A DNA stretch of 64,000 nucleotides, from the NCBI GenBank assembly GCA_034520725.1, contig JAXHNH010000011.1, positions 310,001 to 374,000 on the forward strand. The letters run 5' to 3'. The notes under the pieces are model-generated. The model searched no databases and had not been told where the DNA came from. It saw only the letters and a program-made list of their open reading frames with translations. Within the stretch, counting starts at the first letter, position 1. Every line of letters starts with the position of its first letter. A program made the translations under genes and the position numbers. This DNA comes from Gracilimonas sp034520725 (lineage in GTDB: Bacteria; Bacteroidota; Rhodothermia; Balneolales; Balneolaceae). This document shows, piece by piece, positions 46,941 to 56,272 of the stretch.

Positions 46941-47670
46941 ATTTATTCGTCCCGCATTGCTTAATGGGCAGGGTATATCCAGTTGGTTTACTCTCAGAAA
47001 TCATGAAACCGTTAACCAGAATAATAAGATACCCGGTTTGAACCTTGGTTTGAATACCATTGAGCCAAAGGATGTAGTGGAGCGTAACCAACATTTTTTA
47101 CTCAAAAGTTTGGGTTTAGATGAGCAGCAATTAGCTTATGCGAAACAAGTTCACAAGACAAATATCGAAACGGTTAACACCGGTGGCGAATATCCTGATA
47201 CTGATGGGTTAGTAACTTCTGAAACTAACCTTATACTTGGTATTCAGGTTGCTGATTGTGCAGCAATTTTATTGGGAGATAGTAAAAATAGGGTAATTGG
47301 AGCCGCACATGCCGGTTGGAGAGGTGCGGCTGACAATATTTGCATCAAAGTAATAAACAATATGAAAAAGTTGGGAGCTGATGTAAAACATATAAAGGCA
47401 TTCGTTAGTCCCTGTATATCATTAAAAAACTTTGAAGTAGGAGAGAAAGTGGCTGAGCAATTTCCATCCCGCTATGTTGATTATAGGTCCTATAAAAAAC
47501 CTCATGTAGATCTCAGTTCATTTATCAAAGGTCAGTTAACAGAACAAGGAATTCTAAAAGGCAATATTGAATTAAGTGATGTATGTACCATCGACAATGA
47601 AAACCTTTATTCTTACCGCAGGCAGAAAGATCAGAGCGGAAGAATGATGGCTTTGATAAAACTAAATTAG
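46921..47670 (+). CDS. pgeF: peptidoglycan editing factor PgeF (YfiH/LACC1 family)
   Basis: Family members hydrolyse nucleosides and remove mis-incorporated amino acids from peptidoglycan precursors (PgeF). The 249-residue product carries the zinc-site motifs ILGIQVADCAAILLGD (Cys), AAHAGWRGAADNI (His) and the terminal SYRRQKDQSGRMMALI. The ATG at 46921 overlaps aroE by 20 bp. The HDAC-like gene follows 10 bp later. Confidence 0.9.
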   Translation: MMSSQIEFIRPALLNGQGISSWFTLRNHETVNQNNKIPGLNLGLNTIEPKDVVERNQHFLLKSLGLDEQQLAYAKQVHKTNIETVNTGGEYPDTDGLVTSETNLILGIQVADCAAILLGDSKNRVIGAAHAGWRGAADNICIKVINNMKKLGADVKHIKAFVSPCISLKNFEVGEKVAEQFPSRYVDYRSYKKPHVDLSSFIKGQLTEQGILKGNIELSDVCTIDNENLYSYRRQKDQSGRMMALIKLN

Positions 47671-47680
47671 GTAGTTCATA

Positions 47681-48580
47681 TTGAGAGTCAGTTACAGCAC
47701 GGGTTATGTTGCGGATATCCCTGATGATCATGTTTTCCCAATGAAGAAATTCAGCGGGTTACACAATTATCTTATCAACCATCGTGTAGTATCCGAAAAT
47801 GAAGTTATAACGCCATCTTTGGTCGAATTTTCCAGTTTAATCACTGTACATACTGAACGATACGCAAATGCAGTTTGGTCAGGTGAGTTAGATAGAAAAG
47901 AAATTCGAAGGATGGGCTTACCATGGAGTAAATCACTTGCCATTCGATCCAGGTTAGCAGTTCAGGGTACCATAAATGCGGGATTAATGGCTTTACAAGA
48001 TGGCTTGTCGGGAAACCTGGCTGGAGGAACCCATCATTCCATGCCGGATCATGGTGAGGGATTTTGTGTGTATAATGATGTTGCAGTTGCTATACGGGTG
48101 CTTCAACAGTCTATGTGGGTGAACAAGGTTCTTGTCATTGATTGTGATGTTCATCAGGGTAATGGTACAGCTCATATTTTTGAGAAGGACGAAAATGTAT
48201 ACACGTTTTCTATTCACGGTGAAAACAACTATCCCTTCAAAAAACCATCATCAGATCTTGATATAGGTCTGCCAGATAAAACAAACGATAAAGACTATCA
48301 TATTGCTCTCATCAGTGCTTTGAGCAGGATCAAAAGTGAGTTTAACCCGGATCTTGTGTTTTACCTTGGTGGCATTGATCCGCTCGAAAGAGATCATTTC
48401 GGTAGACTATCATTAACTATGGATGGGTTAAGGAAGAGGGATCGTATCGTAATTGAAACGATAACACAGTGGAATAAACCGATAACATTATTATTATCAG
48501 GTGGGTATGCACCAACATTACCTGAAACGGTAACGGCTCATGCCCAGATGTTTGAAGTAGCAAAAGAAATGGGGTTTTGA
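47681..48580 (+). CDS. histone deacetylase-like (acetoin utilisation) amidohydrolase
   Basis: 299 residues. The HDAC-family zinc site is present: NLAGGTHHSMPDHGEGFCVYND, VIDCDVHQGNGTAHIF and YLGGIDPLERD. These enzymes remove acetyl groups from lysines, polyamines or other amides; the bacterial substrate is not known here. The start is TTG at 47681, giving RVSYSTGYVADIP. It belongs to the aroE-pgeF run. Confidence 0.9.
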   Translation: MRVSYSTGYVADIPDDHVFPMKKFSGLHNYLINHRVVSENEVITPSLVEFSSLITVHTERYANAVWSGELDRKEIRRMGLPWSKSLAIRSRLAVQGTINAGLMALQDGLSGNLAGGTHHSMPDHGEGFCVYNDVAVAIRVLQQSMWVNKVLVIDCDVHQGNGTAHIFEKDENVYTFSIHGENNYPFKKPSSDLDIGLPDKTNDKDYHIALISALSRIKSEFNPDLVFYLGGIDPLERDHFGRLSLTMDGLRKRDRIVIETITQWNKPITLLLSGGYAPTLPETVTAHAQMFEVAKEMGF

Positions 48581-48646
48581 AATTTCATTTCTTACCTTGA
48601 CGACCGTTGAAAGAGAATTATAATTGAATAACATTCATCTTTAAGA

Positions 48647-49798
48647 GTGGAAAAGAAAAAAGTAGTCATACTAGGATCTACAGGATCCATTGGTACGCAG
48701 GCTCTTGAGATTATTCATCAACATCCCGATCGATTTGATGTTTTAGCAATTTCAGCTCATTCAAATTGGGAATTACTTTTAGAGCAGATCATAGAATTTT
48801 CACCCAAATATGCCCTGATATGTAATTTGGACCATTACTCTGTTCTTCGTAGTAATGCCCCTTCATCAACAAAAATCATTAGTGGTGAAGAGCATTTAAC
48901 AGCATTGGCGACCCTTGATGAAGCTGATATAATTTTAAACAGTCTTGTAGGTTTTGCAGGCTTTGAATCTACTTTAAAGGCTATTCAGGCCAATAAAAAG
49001 GTAGCATTGGCCAATAAAGAATCTCTTGTAGTTGGTGGTGAGATCATTATGCAAGAGTTGAAGAGATCGGATGCTGAGCTTCTTCCTGTAGATTCAGAAC
49101 ACAGTGCTATGCTTCAATGTCTGGCAGGTGAGGATATGGGCAACATCGAAAAGATCATTATTACAGCAAGTGGGGGACCGTTTCGAAATCACTCAGTTGA
49201 TCAGCTTAAAAAAGTAACCTTAAAAGAAGCCCTTGATCACCCAAACTGGGATATGGGGGCAAAGATCACCATAGATTCATCCACTATGATGAATAAAGGT
49301 CTTGAGATCATTGAAGCTCATTGGTTATTTGATATCCCTGTTGAGAATATCGAGCCGGTCATTCACCCACAAAGTATTATTCACTCCATTATTACGTTTA
49401 TAGATGGTTCAAATAAGGCACAGCTGGGCCTTCCTGACATGAAGGTGCCGATCATTTATGCATTGGGATATCCGGATAGGCTACCCCTGAAAACTCCAAG
49501 GATGGATTGGAATAACACGCATGATTTGACTTTTGAACCTGTTGATTTTGAGAAGTTTCCCTGTGTAAAATTAGCCATGGAAAGCATTGTAAAGGGAGGG
49601 TTTGCTCCGGCTGTTTTGAATGCAGCAAATGAGGTGGCAGTTGAAAGATTTTTGAATGGAGAAATTGGTTATATTCAAATTCCAAAAATTGTGAAACAAA
49701 GTTTGGCGAACATAGATTTGAATGATAGTTTGAGTCTTGAAAGTATTAAAGAAATAGATAAAGAAACGCGAGCATTCGCAGTATCAATATTTAAATAA
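48647..49798 (+). CDS. dxr: 1-deoxy-D-xylulose 5-phosphate reductoisomerase
   Basis: Dxr makes 2-C-methyl-D-erythritol 4-phosphate, the committed step of MEP isoprenoid synthesis. The 383-residue product has LGSTGSIGTQALEII (NADPH), NKESLVVGG, PVDSEHSAM, TASGGPFR, GAKITIDSSTMMNKGLE and HPQSIIHS, and a conserved C-terminal helical domain. The start is GTG at 48647. rseP follows 5 bp later, a common dxr-rseP pairing. Confidence 0.96.
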   Translation: MEKKKVVILGSTGSIGTQALEIIHQHPDRFDVLAISAHSNWELLLEQIIEFSPKYALICNLDHYSVLRSNAPSSTKIISGEEHLTALATLDEADIILNSLVGFAGFESTLKAIQANKKVALANKESLVVGGEIIMQELKRSDAELLPVDSEHSAMLQCLAGEDMGNIEKIIITASGGPFRNHSVDQLKKVTLKEALDHPNWDMGAKITIDSSTMMNKGLEIIEAHWLFDIPVENIEPVIHPQSIIHSIITFIDGSNKAQLGLPDMKVPIIYALGYPDRLPLKTPRMDWNNTHDLTFEPVDFEKFPCVKLAMESIVKGGFAPAVLNAANEVAVERFLNGEIGYIQIPKIVKQSLANIDLNDSLSLESIKEIDKETRAFAVSIFK

Positions 49799-49803
49799 AT
49801 TAC

Positions 49804-51144
49804 ATGGATTGGTTTTTAAGTTTATTAAACACATTACTCATTTTTGGCGGGGCTATTATGATCCTCGTTTTTGTTCATGAGTTAGGTCACTTTTTAGCGG
49901 CCAAATTATTTGGAATGAGAGTTGAACGCTTTTCAATTGGTTTCCCACCGCGAGTCTGGGGTTTCCAGAAAGGTGATACCGATTATTGCATTGGTGCCAC
50001 ACCACTTGGAGGCTATGTAAAGATCTCAGGAATGATCGATGAAAGTATGGATACGGATCATTTAGAGAAAGAACCTGAAGACTGGGAATATCGAAGTAAA
50101 CCCGTATGGCAACGTATCATAACCATAACGGCCGGGGTCATTTTTAATATGATCCTTGCTTTCTTCATCTATTTTGGGATGACCTATTCCAATGGAAAAG
50201 CGGTTCTTCCAATTCAAGAATCTCAGGGTATTTACGTACCAGAGACATCTATTTTGAATGAAATAGGTTTTGAAACCGGTGATAAGATCGTAGGAGTGAA
50301 TGGGAAGGAAGTAACTTACTTCAATGACCTTGTTTCCGCATCTGAATTAACAGCCGATAACCTGAACTATTCGGTATTACGTGATGGAAAGAATATCAAT
50401 GTACCGGTAAGTTCAAATTATCTGGACAGTCTTCAAACCCGTGGGTTTCTGGATATAAGCTATATGTTGCCAAGTAAAGTCTCATCGGTTCCTCCCGGCA
50501 GGCCTGCAGCAGAAGCAGGGCTTAAAGCAGGGGATAGGATCGTTTCTGCCAATGGAGATAGTGTAAACTACTGGGTGCAATTGGTGGAGATCATTCAGGA
50601 AGCAGACACTGCTGTAAACTTTGGTGTGATGAGGGGTGACTCATTGTTTTATGCCTCCATTATGCCTGATCAGGAAAGTAAAACCATTGGTATTGCTTCA
50701 CCGAATCCTCAGTCTTTAGGGTTTGAGCGAATTGATTATGGTTTCTTTGAATCCATAGGTGAAGGGTATAATCAAACAATGGAACAAACCACGGGGATCC
50801 TTCAGGGATTTGCAAGGATGTTGACCGGAGATATTTCTGTGACTCAAAATCTTGGAGGTCCGATTGCTATTGCCAACATAACCCGTGAGGCTACAGATCA
50901 GGCAGGGTGGATCGGTTTCTGGAATATCACGGCCCTGTTAAGTATCACTCTGGCCATTTTAAACATTCTACCCATCCCTGCATTAGATGGAGGACATCTT
51001 GTATTTTTACTATACGAGGGAATAACAAGAAGAGAAGCTTCTGAAAAAGTACGAATGGTGGCTCAACAGATCGGTTTCTTCCTGATGATAGGCCTCTTTA
51101 TCTTTGTTATGTTTAACGATGCATTCAGGTACCTGGGACTTTAA
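49804..51144 (+). CDS. rseP: RIP metalloprotease RseP (site-2 protease)
   Basis: This intramembrane zinc protease cleaves anti-sigma factors and signal-peptide remnants. The 446-residue product has the active-site helix FVHELGHFLAAKLFG, two PDZ segments in the middle (FETGDKIVGVNGKEV; LKAGDRIVSANGD), and the second site LPIPALDGGHLVFL. It overlaps nothing essential; the psd start follows 1 bp after its stop. Confidence 0.95.
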   Translation: MDWFLSLLNTLLIFGGAIMILVFVHELGHFLAAKLFGMRVERFSIGFPPRVWGFQKGDTDYCIGATPLGGYVKISGMIDESMDTDHLEKEPEDWEYRSKPVWQRIITITAGVIFNMILAFFIYFGMTYSNGKAVLPIQESQGIYVPETSILNEIGFETGDKIVGVNGKEVTYFNDLVSASELTADNLNYSVLRDGKNINVPVSSNYLDSLQTRGFLDISYMLPSKVSSVPPGRPAAEAGLKAGDRIVSANGDSVNYWVQLVEIIQEADTAVNFGVMRGDSLFYASIMPDQESKTIGIASPNPQSLGFERIDYGFFESIGEGYNQTMEQTTGILQGFARMLTGDISVTQNLGGPIAIANITREATDQAGWIGFWNITALLSITLAILNILPIPALDGGHLVFLLYEGITRREASEKVRMVAQQIGFFLMIGLFIFVMFNDAFRYLGL

Positions 51145-51145
51145 A

Positions 51146-51796
51146 ATGATCTCTAAAGAAGGTTACGGCACAATAGCATTTGTTGTTCTTGTTTCGGTGT
51201 TGGTAAGCGGTTTTGCCGGTTATTACTTACCGGAATGGATTGCAAATATCTTTTATTTGATTTTTTTTACCCTTACAGCTTTAACCATTTATTTCTTTCG
51301 TGATCCGGACAGAGCAGTTCCTTCAGATGATAATTTAATCATTTCGCCTGCCGACGGTAAGGTTGTTTTTGTAAAGGAGGTAGATGAAGACGTATATATT
51401 AAAGGCAAAGCAACTCAGATCAGTATTTTCTTATCCCCTTTAAATGTACATGTGAACCGGAATCCGGTATCGGGAAAGCTGGAATATCTTAAATACCACC
51501 CGGGTGAATATCTGATGGCATGGACCGAAGATGCTTCTGAATTGAATGAGAGAGCAGATTTTGGTGTTCTTCACGCTTCGGAAACAAAGATCTTTTTCCG
51601 ACAGATCACCGGATTCCTTGCCCGTCGTATCATTTATAAGATCAAAGAGGGAGATAACCTTATTGCCGGAGACCGTTTTGGTATTATGAAATTTGGTTCG
51701 CGAATGGATGTTGTAGTCCCCGATAACGTTAAAATACAAGTTAAAGAAGGTGATAAAACAGTAGCCGGGGAATCTGTACTTGGAATAATTGAATAA
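51146..51796 (+). CDS. psd: phosphatidylserine decarboxylase proenzyme
   Basis: Psd makes phosphatidylethanolamine from phosphatidylserine. From ATG 51146 the product is 216 residues, the short archaeal-type form. It has two N-terminal membrane segments, ISPADGKVVFVKEV, IFLSPLNVHVNRNP, and FGIMKFGSRMDVVVP with the Gly-Ser self-cleavage site. An upstream in-frame ATG at 51104 lies inside rseP and is less likely. pssA follows 3 bp later, so the two catalyse consecutive steps from one transcript. Confidence 0.94.
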   Translation: MISKEGYGTIAFVVLVSVLVSGFAGYYLPEWIANIFYLIFFTLTALTIYFFRDPDRAVPSDDNLIISPADGKVVFVKEVDEDVYIKGKATQISIFLSPLNVHVNRNPVSGKLEYLKYHPGEYLMAWTEDASELNERADFGVLHASETKIFFRQITGFLARRIIYKIKEGDNLIAGDRFGIMKFGSRMDVVVPDNVKIQVKEGDKTVAGESVLGIIE

Positions 51797-51799
51797 ATA

Positions 51800-52630
51800 A
51801 TGAAATATCCGATCCAGAAAAAATATCATTCATTTAAACAGCGTCAGAAAAGACGAAAGGAAACGAAGCCGCCTGTTAATAAGCGAATTGCAGTTCCCAG
51901 TTTCTTTACACTAATGAATCTCTTCAGTGGATTTTTAGCCATTATCTCAATATCCAATGAAGATTATGTGCTTGGAGCCTGGTTGATCGCTTTAGCCGGT
52001 TTATTTGATGTTTTTGATGGGTTGATGGCTCGATTGGCCAATGCCACCAGTGATTTTGGCATTGAATTGGATTCGATAAGTGATATGGTGTCCTTTGGGG
52101 TTGCACCAGGCTTTTTGATCTACAGCTGGAGCTTACACGAACTTGGCTTTGTAGGGATCATTGTAAGTGCTTTGCCTCCACTTTGTGGGGCAGTAAGACT
52201 TGCACGTTTTAACGTTAATGCCCGACTTCAACCATCTCAGGGCTTTTTCATAGGATTACCTATTCCTGCACAGGCCATTATTTTAGGATCCTTCTTTTTG
52301 ACCTTCAAGGACTCCCCTCAATTATTTTCTTTTCTTGAAAACGGTGTGAATTCAGCTTTGATACCGATCATCGTCGTGATCTCATTTTTGATGGTAAGTA
52401 CGCTTCCATTTGATAAGATCCCACGATTTGACCGAAATACTATTCGTGAACAACGTGGCACGTTCATTTTATTCATCACATATCTGATCCTGATTCTGGC
52501 CTTCAAAGAATATGGCTTAATGATCGTGTTCACAATCTTTGTCTTAAAGGGAATTACAATAGGGGCTATACAATTCTTTACCGATGATTATGGTCCCGAG
52601 GGTACAGACGAATTTCAGGATTATAGCTGA
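51800..52630 (+). CDS. pssA: CDP-diacylglycerol--serine O-phosphatidyltransferase
   Basis: PssA makes phosphatidylserine at the inner membrane. The 276-residue product has the CDP-alcohol motif DGLMARLANATSDFGIELDS (D-G-x2-A-R-x8-G-x3-D-x3-D, completed by DSISD) and about seven membrane segments. A basic N-terminus (~1-30) precedes them. The last 10 bp overlap the convergent wecB gene end. Confidence 0.93.
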   Translation: MKYPIQKKYHSFKQRQKRRKETKPPVNKRIAVPSFFTLMNLFSGFLAIISISNEDYVLGAWLIALAGLFDVFDGLMARLANATSDFGIELDSISDMVSFGVAPGFLIYSWSLHELGFVGIIVSALPPLCGAVRLARFNVNARLQPSQGFFIGLPIPAQAIILGSFFLTFKDSPQLFSFLENGVNSALIPIIVVISFLMVSTLPFDKIPRFDRNTIREQRGTFILFITYLILILAFKEYGLMIVFTIFVLKGITIGAIQFFTDDYGPEGTDEFQDYS

Positions 52631-53715
52631 TCTAAGATGTAATCCCTGATCCTTGCTGCAGCTTTACCGTCACCAAATATATTCAGTGCTTTTATATCAG
52701 ACGGGTATCTTAAAAATTCGCTAACACGTTCAACTATCAGCTTTGGATCAGTCCCAACAAGTTCCCCAAGACCTGACTTAATCAGTTCCTGACGCTCTGT
52801 TCTGTTTCTGAGTACAAATACTTTCTTTCCCAAGGCAGCGCCTTCCTCTTGTAAACCTCCTGAGTCAGTAAGAATAAGATCAGAATTTTGAATTATTTTG
52901 ACAAAATCGTCATACGAAACAGGAGGAATTGTTTTGAATCTGGAATTATTGACTCCATGATCCTTTACCATATCCTGAACTTCTGGGTTTGGATGAACAG
53001 GCATTAAGATGTTGAGATCAGGAAATATTTCAAGCAACTTTTCAGCGGCTTTCAAAATATCTTTAAGTGGCTTTCCGTGATTTTCTCTTCTGTGAACAGT
53101 AAGTAATGCCTTCTTCTGGCTTTTTGATGGATCGGTCAAGCCATCTAAAATTTTATTCGATACAGATCTATTATCTAATATCCACTTTAAAGCATCTACA
53201 ACTGTGTTACCTGTTACAAGAATTCGGTTCTCATCAACTCCCTCTTTTAGCAGGTTTTCCCTGTTCAATTCAGTAGCTGCAAAGTGATAGCTTGCTATAT
53301 TTGAAATTTGTCTTCGGTTCATTTCTTCAGGAAATGGCTCATTTAAAGAATGACTTCTTAATCCGGCTTCTACATGTAACACAGGTATGTGCAGGTAAAA
53401 TGCTGATAGAGCTGCGAGGTAGGAGGAGGTAGTATCGCCCTGTACAATAACATAATCAGGATTGAGATCAGAAATTGAAGATCTAAGCAAGGGTAGAAGC
53501 TTTGAAGTCAGGTCGAATAGATCCTGACCTTTTTCCATAACCTCAAGATCAAGATCAGGCTGAATATTGAATAATTTAAAAAGTGGTTCTGCAAGTTCTT
53601 TATGCTGACCGGTATGCATTATTTTAAGGTTACACACCGACTTTAGTTCATGTATTACCGGGGCCATCTTTATGATCTCAGGACGTGTACCAAAAACGAT
53701 CAGTATATTCTTCAT
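52621..53715 (-). CDS. wecB: UDP-N-acetylglucosamine 2-epimerase (non-hydrolysing)
   Basis: The enzyme interconverts UDP-GlcNAc and UDP-ManNAc, a precursor for surface polysaccharides. The 364-residue product has FGTRPEIIKMAPV, VQGDTTSSYLAAL (Asp), HVEAGLRS (Glu), EEMNRRQISN (Glu), LLTVHRRENHG (His) and SDLILTDSGGLQEEG; all catalytic residues are present. It is the last gene of the nine-gene operon and overlaps the glycosyltransferase gene by 4 bp. wecC is absent, so the product may be used as ManNAc. Confidence 0.94.
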   Translation of the reverse strand: MKNILIVFGTRPEIIKMAPVIHELKSVCNLKIMHTGQHKELAEPLFKLFNIQPDLDLEVMEKGQDLFDLTSKLLPLLRSSISDLNPDYVIVQGDTTSSYLAALSAFYLHIPVLHVEAGLRSHSLNEPFPEEMNRRQISNIASYHFAATELNRENLLKEGVDENRILVTGNTVVDALKWILDNRSVSNKILDGLTDPSKSQKKALLTVHRRENHGKPLKDILKAAEKLLEIFPDLNILMPVHPNPEVQDMVKDHGVNNSRFKTIPPVSYDDFVKIIQNSDLILTDSGGLQEEGAALGKKVFVLRNRTERQELIKSGLGELVGTDPKLIVERVSEFLRYPSDIKALNIFGDGKAAARIRDYILDQL

Positions 53716-54743
53716 TTAAGCAGTCCTTTATATTGATCAAGTGTTTTCTGTGCAACTTTATTCCAGGTGTAATTCTCCAAGATATGAACCTTTAGATCAG
53801 AGTTTACATCTTTGCTTAATGCTGAATTTATTGCATCAACAATCGAACTCTCCGATTTAGGATCCAGATAAAAAGCATGATTCGTAAAAAACTCCTTTGT
53901 TCCCCCTACTTCGGTAATAGCGATATTTGCCCCCGCTAGTCCCGCTTCTAAAGCTGCAATGCCTGGAGTTTCAAAATATGAGGGTAAAACAAACACTTTT
54001 GCGGCGGCATAAGCAGATGATAACAGATCAGAATTATGGGATAAAGAATCAATAAGCAGGATGTTATTTGTGTTCTTTGCCAGGGCTAAACATTTTTGGC
54101 TGTATTCACTTTGATCAAATGATCCTACGATCACAACCTTGGAATTCAGCTTAGGAGCTGCTTTCAATAAACTGATCACATTTTTGCGTTCTGCACTTGC
54201 CTGACCTACGAATAGCACAAAATCCTCGATCCTGTATTTATCAACAAATAAGGTCTTATCTGCCTCATTAAACCTATCTTCAACACCGTTTGGAATTACA
54301 TTTATTTTTGAGTGAGGAATCCCAAACCCTTGTTTAATTAGATCGGATTCTTGTTTAGTGTTTGGCAGGATCAAATCAGCCATATCACACAGTTCTTTTT
54401 TAATTCCAAGATCTGACCTGATTCCACTGCCAATGAAAGAAAGTAGTTTTTCGATCCGAATATATTTATTAATCAGATTTGCACTTCGGTTTGAGTAAAA
54501 AACAGGGGAGAGTACTACAGGAATGCCTTGATTTACGATTTGCGGAAGAATACCGGCATTCTCTACCGTGGCACCGAAAACATGAATGAGGTCAAGCTCT
54601 CTGATATTCAAGTTTTCCCAAGGTGAGATCAATATTGGTTCAACACCAAAATTCTTTATCTGCTCGATGGTCATATTCGATTGTGTCCGAACCCCTCCAT
54701 TTACAACAGAAATGCTTGCAGGTGCAATATATCCAACTTTCAT
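53712..54743 (-). CDS. glycosyltransferase family 4
   Basis: 343 residues of GT-B fold. The C-terminal donor-binding half has FVGQASAERKNVISLLKA, and FVLPSYFETPGIAALEAG with the GT4 E-x7-E motif, then EVGGTKEFF. The N-terminal acceptor half is divergent (IAPASISVVNGGVRTQS). The sugar and acceptor are unknown. It overlaps both neighbours by 4 bp. Confidence 0.88.
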   Translation of the reverse strand: MKVGYIAPASISVVNGGVRTQSNMTIEQIKNFGVEPILISPWENLNIRELDLIHVFGATVENAGILPQIVNQGIPVVLSPVFYSNRSANLINKYIRIEKLLSFIGSGIRSDLGIKKELCDMADLILPNTKQESDLIKQGFGIPHSKINVIPNGVEDRFNEADKTLFVDKYRIEDFVLFVGQASAERKNVISLLKAAPKLNSKVVIVGSFDQSEYSQKCLALAKNTNNILLIDSLSHNSDLLSSAYAAAKVFVLPSYFETPGIAALEAGLAGANIAITEVGGTKEFFTNHAFYLDPKSESSIVDAINSALSKDVNSDLKVHILENYTWNKVAQKTLDQYKGLLK

Positions 54744-56272
54744 AGGCGATCTCTGTTTCTGTAGTCTAAAATTGACCTTTTAAGCAGCCTCAGCTTACCG
54801 ATAAAATCTGCATCGGGAGTGTCGTTCTCACTGAACTGACTATTATTGTTATTGTACTGAATATCCGGGTTGTTTTCGATGTTAAAATCTGATTCTTTTG
54901 ATGTTATCAGCTGAGAGGAACCATTTTCAAAGGATACTTCAAATAATTGTGACTTGTCAGATACATTCTCAAGTTGACCGGAATTACCTTTATAGTATGC
55001 TTCAAACGAACATACTTCTCTTTTTTGCCAGAAATCAGCAAATTCTTCAAATGTTAGATTTGTTAGCTTTTCATTTTTAACCCTTTTGAAGATCGAATCG
55101 AAGAGCTCTAAACCGGGTTGAAGGGGATGATGGTAAAAGATCACCGGTTCATGCCGGTCTAATTTTCTAACCATGATCTCATTAAAATATGCAAGCATTT
55201 CTTCAGTCGTATAGCCTTTTCGATTCAAACTACCTGTACAAATGGGGTGTATCGGAATTTGAAGTAATCCATCACTCGTTTTTAAGGGTATTGAATCATA
55301 GGCATAGGTAAACTCTGAGCTATAATTGAACTCAAATCTATTCAATGATCTTTCTAAAGCGTAGTTGTAAATACCATAGGGAGCACAAAATCCGGTTACA
55401 TTGAATCCAGATTCAGACATCTTGTTCAAACCAACGGAGATATTATCAGTGACCTTTCTTTCAGACCTGCTGGTGCCATGTTTGTAACCATGCAGAGCTA
55501 TTTCCTGATCAGAATATTTTTTAAAATGGGAAAGCCAACTTTCATGAGCATTAACGTGCAGAAACCAGGTAGCCTTGATTTTGTGATCGTCTATAAGACT
55601 GTAAACTTCATCAATATGTTGCTTATCGCTATAATCAGAATCGATACGAAAGCAGAAAACGGGGGCCTTTTTTGGGGATATCCATTTTCGTATAAAAGGT
55701 AAATCTGCTTTGAAGTGAATTTCTCTCAATACTTGCAGAAAAAAGTCTGATACTTGTCCTTTAGTTACTTTATTGACTATTTCATCAGGAAATGCTCCAA
55801 CTGTACTATCAAAACATTTTCGGGTATAGTCAGTGTGACATAAGAGTTCAGCCGGGTCAAAACCAATGTAGGCTGCATTACCCTTCATAAGCTTTTTGAA
55901 GCTCAATAAACCGGATAAATTGGCTTTTTCAGTGGTTTTTACTGTGCTATAGAAATCTAAATAGGGTATATGTTGAAATCCATCTAAACTGAGATCATTA
56001 TAAACCCTCTTAAAATACTTTCGGTTAAAGGTTTTATCAGGCATACTACCGTGGTCATCATTTACAAAAATCACGTTACCAGCTAGTTTTAGATAACCTC
56101 GAATATCTTGTAGCTGCTCTTTGTTTATAGATTTGTTTACAATTATGGCACTGTAGTTTTCATATAGATCCTTATTTGTGGTGATCTCTTCATACCAAAC
56201 ACCGACCTGATCAAGAAAAACTCTCCATGCAGGGGTTAGGTCAAATATCCCGATGCAAAGTGGTCTTTTCAT
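54740..56272 (-). CDS. polysaccharide deacetylase-like (NodB homology) protein
   Basis: 510 residues. Residues 1-~165 form an unrecognised N-terminal region. Residues ~190-420 resemble a NodB domain: FCFRIDSDYSD (motif 1 Asp pair), EIALHGYKHGTSRS (metal His pair), TGFCAPYGIYN and FYHHPLQPG. Motif 3 normally reads RxPYG; here the Arg position is Cys. The metal site looks intact. It probably trims or modifies a surface glycan. No signal peptide is seen. The last ~80 residues are acidic and low in hydrophobic content. Confidence 0.78.
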   Translation of the reverse strand: MKRPLCIGIFDLTPAWRVFLDQVGVWYEEITTNKDLYENYSAIIVNKSINKEQLQDIRGYLKLAGNVIFVNDDHGSMPDKTFNRKYFKRVYNDLSLDGFQHIPYLDFYSTVKTTEKANLSGLLSFKKLMKGNAAYIGFDPAELLCHTDYTRKCFDSTVGAFPDEIVNKVTKGQVSDFFLQVLREIHFKADLPFIRKWISPKKAPVFCFRIDSDYSDKQHIDEVYSLIDDHKIKATWFLHVNAHESWLSHFKKYSDQEIALHGYKHGTSRSERKVTDNISVGLNKMSESGFNVTGFCAPYGIYNYALERSLNRFEFNYSSEFTYAYDSIPLKTSDGLLQIPIHPICTGSLNRKGYTTEEMLAYFNEIMVRKLDRHEPVIFYHHPLQPGLELFDSIFKRVKNEKLTNLTFEEFADFWQKREVCSFEAYYKGNSGQLENVSDKSQLFEVSFENGSSQLITSKESDFNIENNPDIQYNNNNSQFSENDTPDADFIGKLRLLKRSILDYRNRDRL

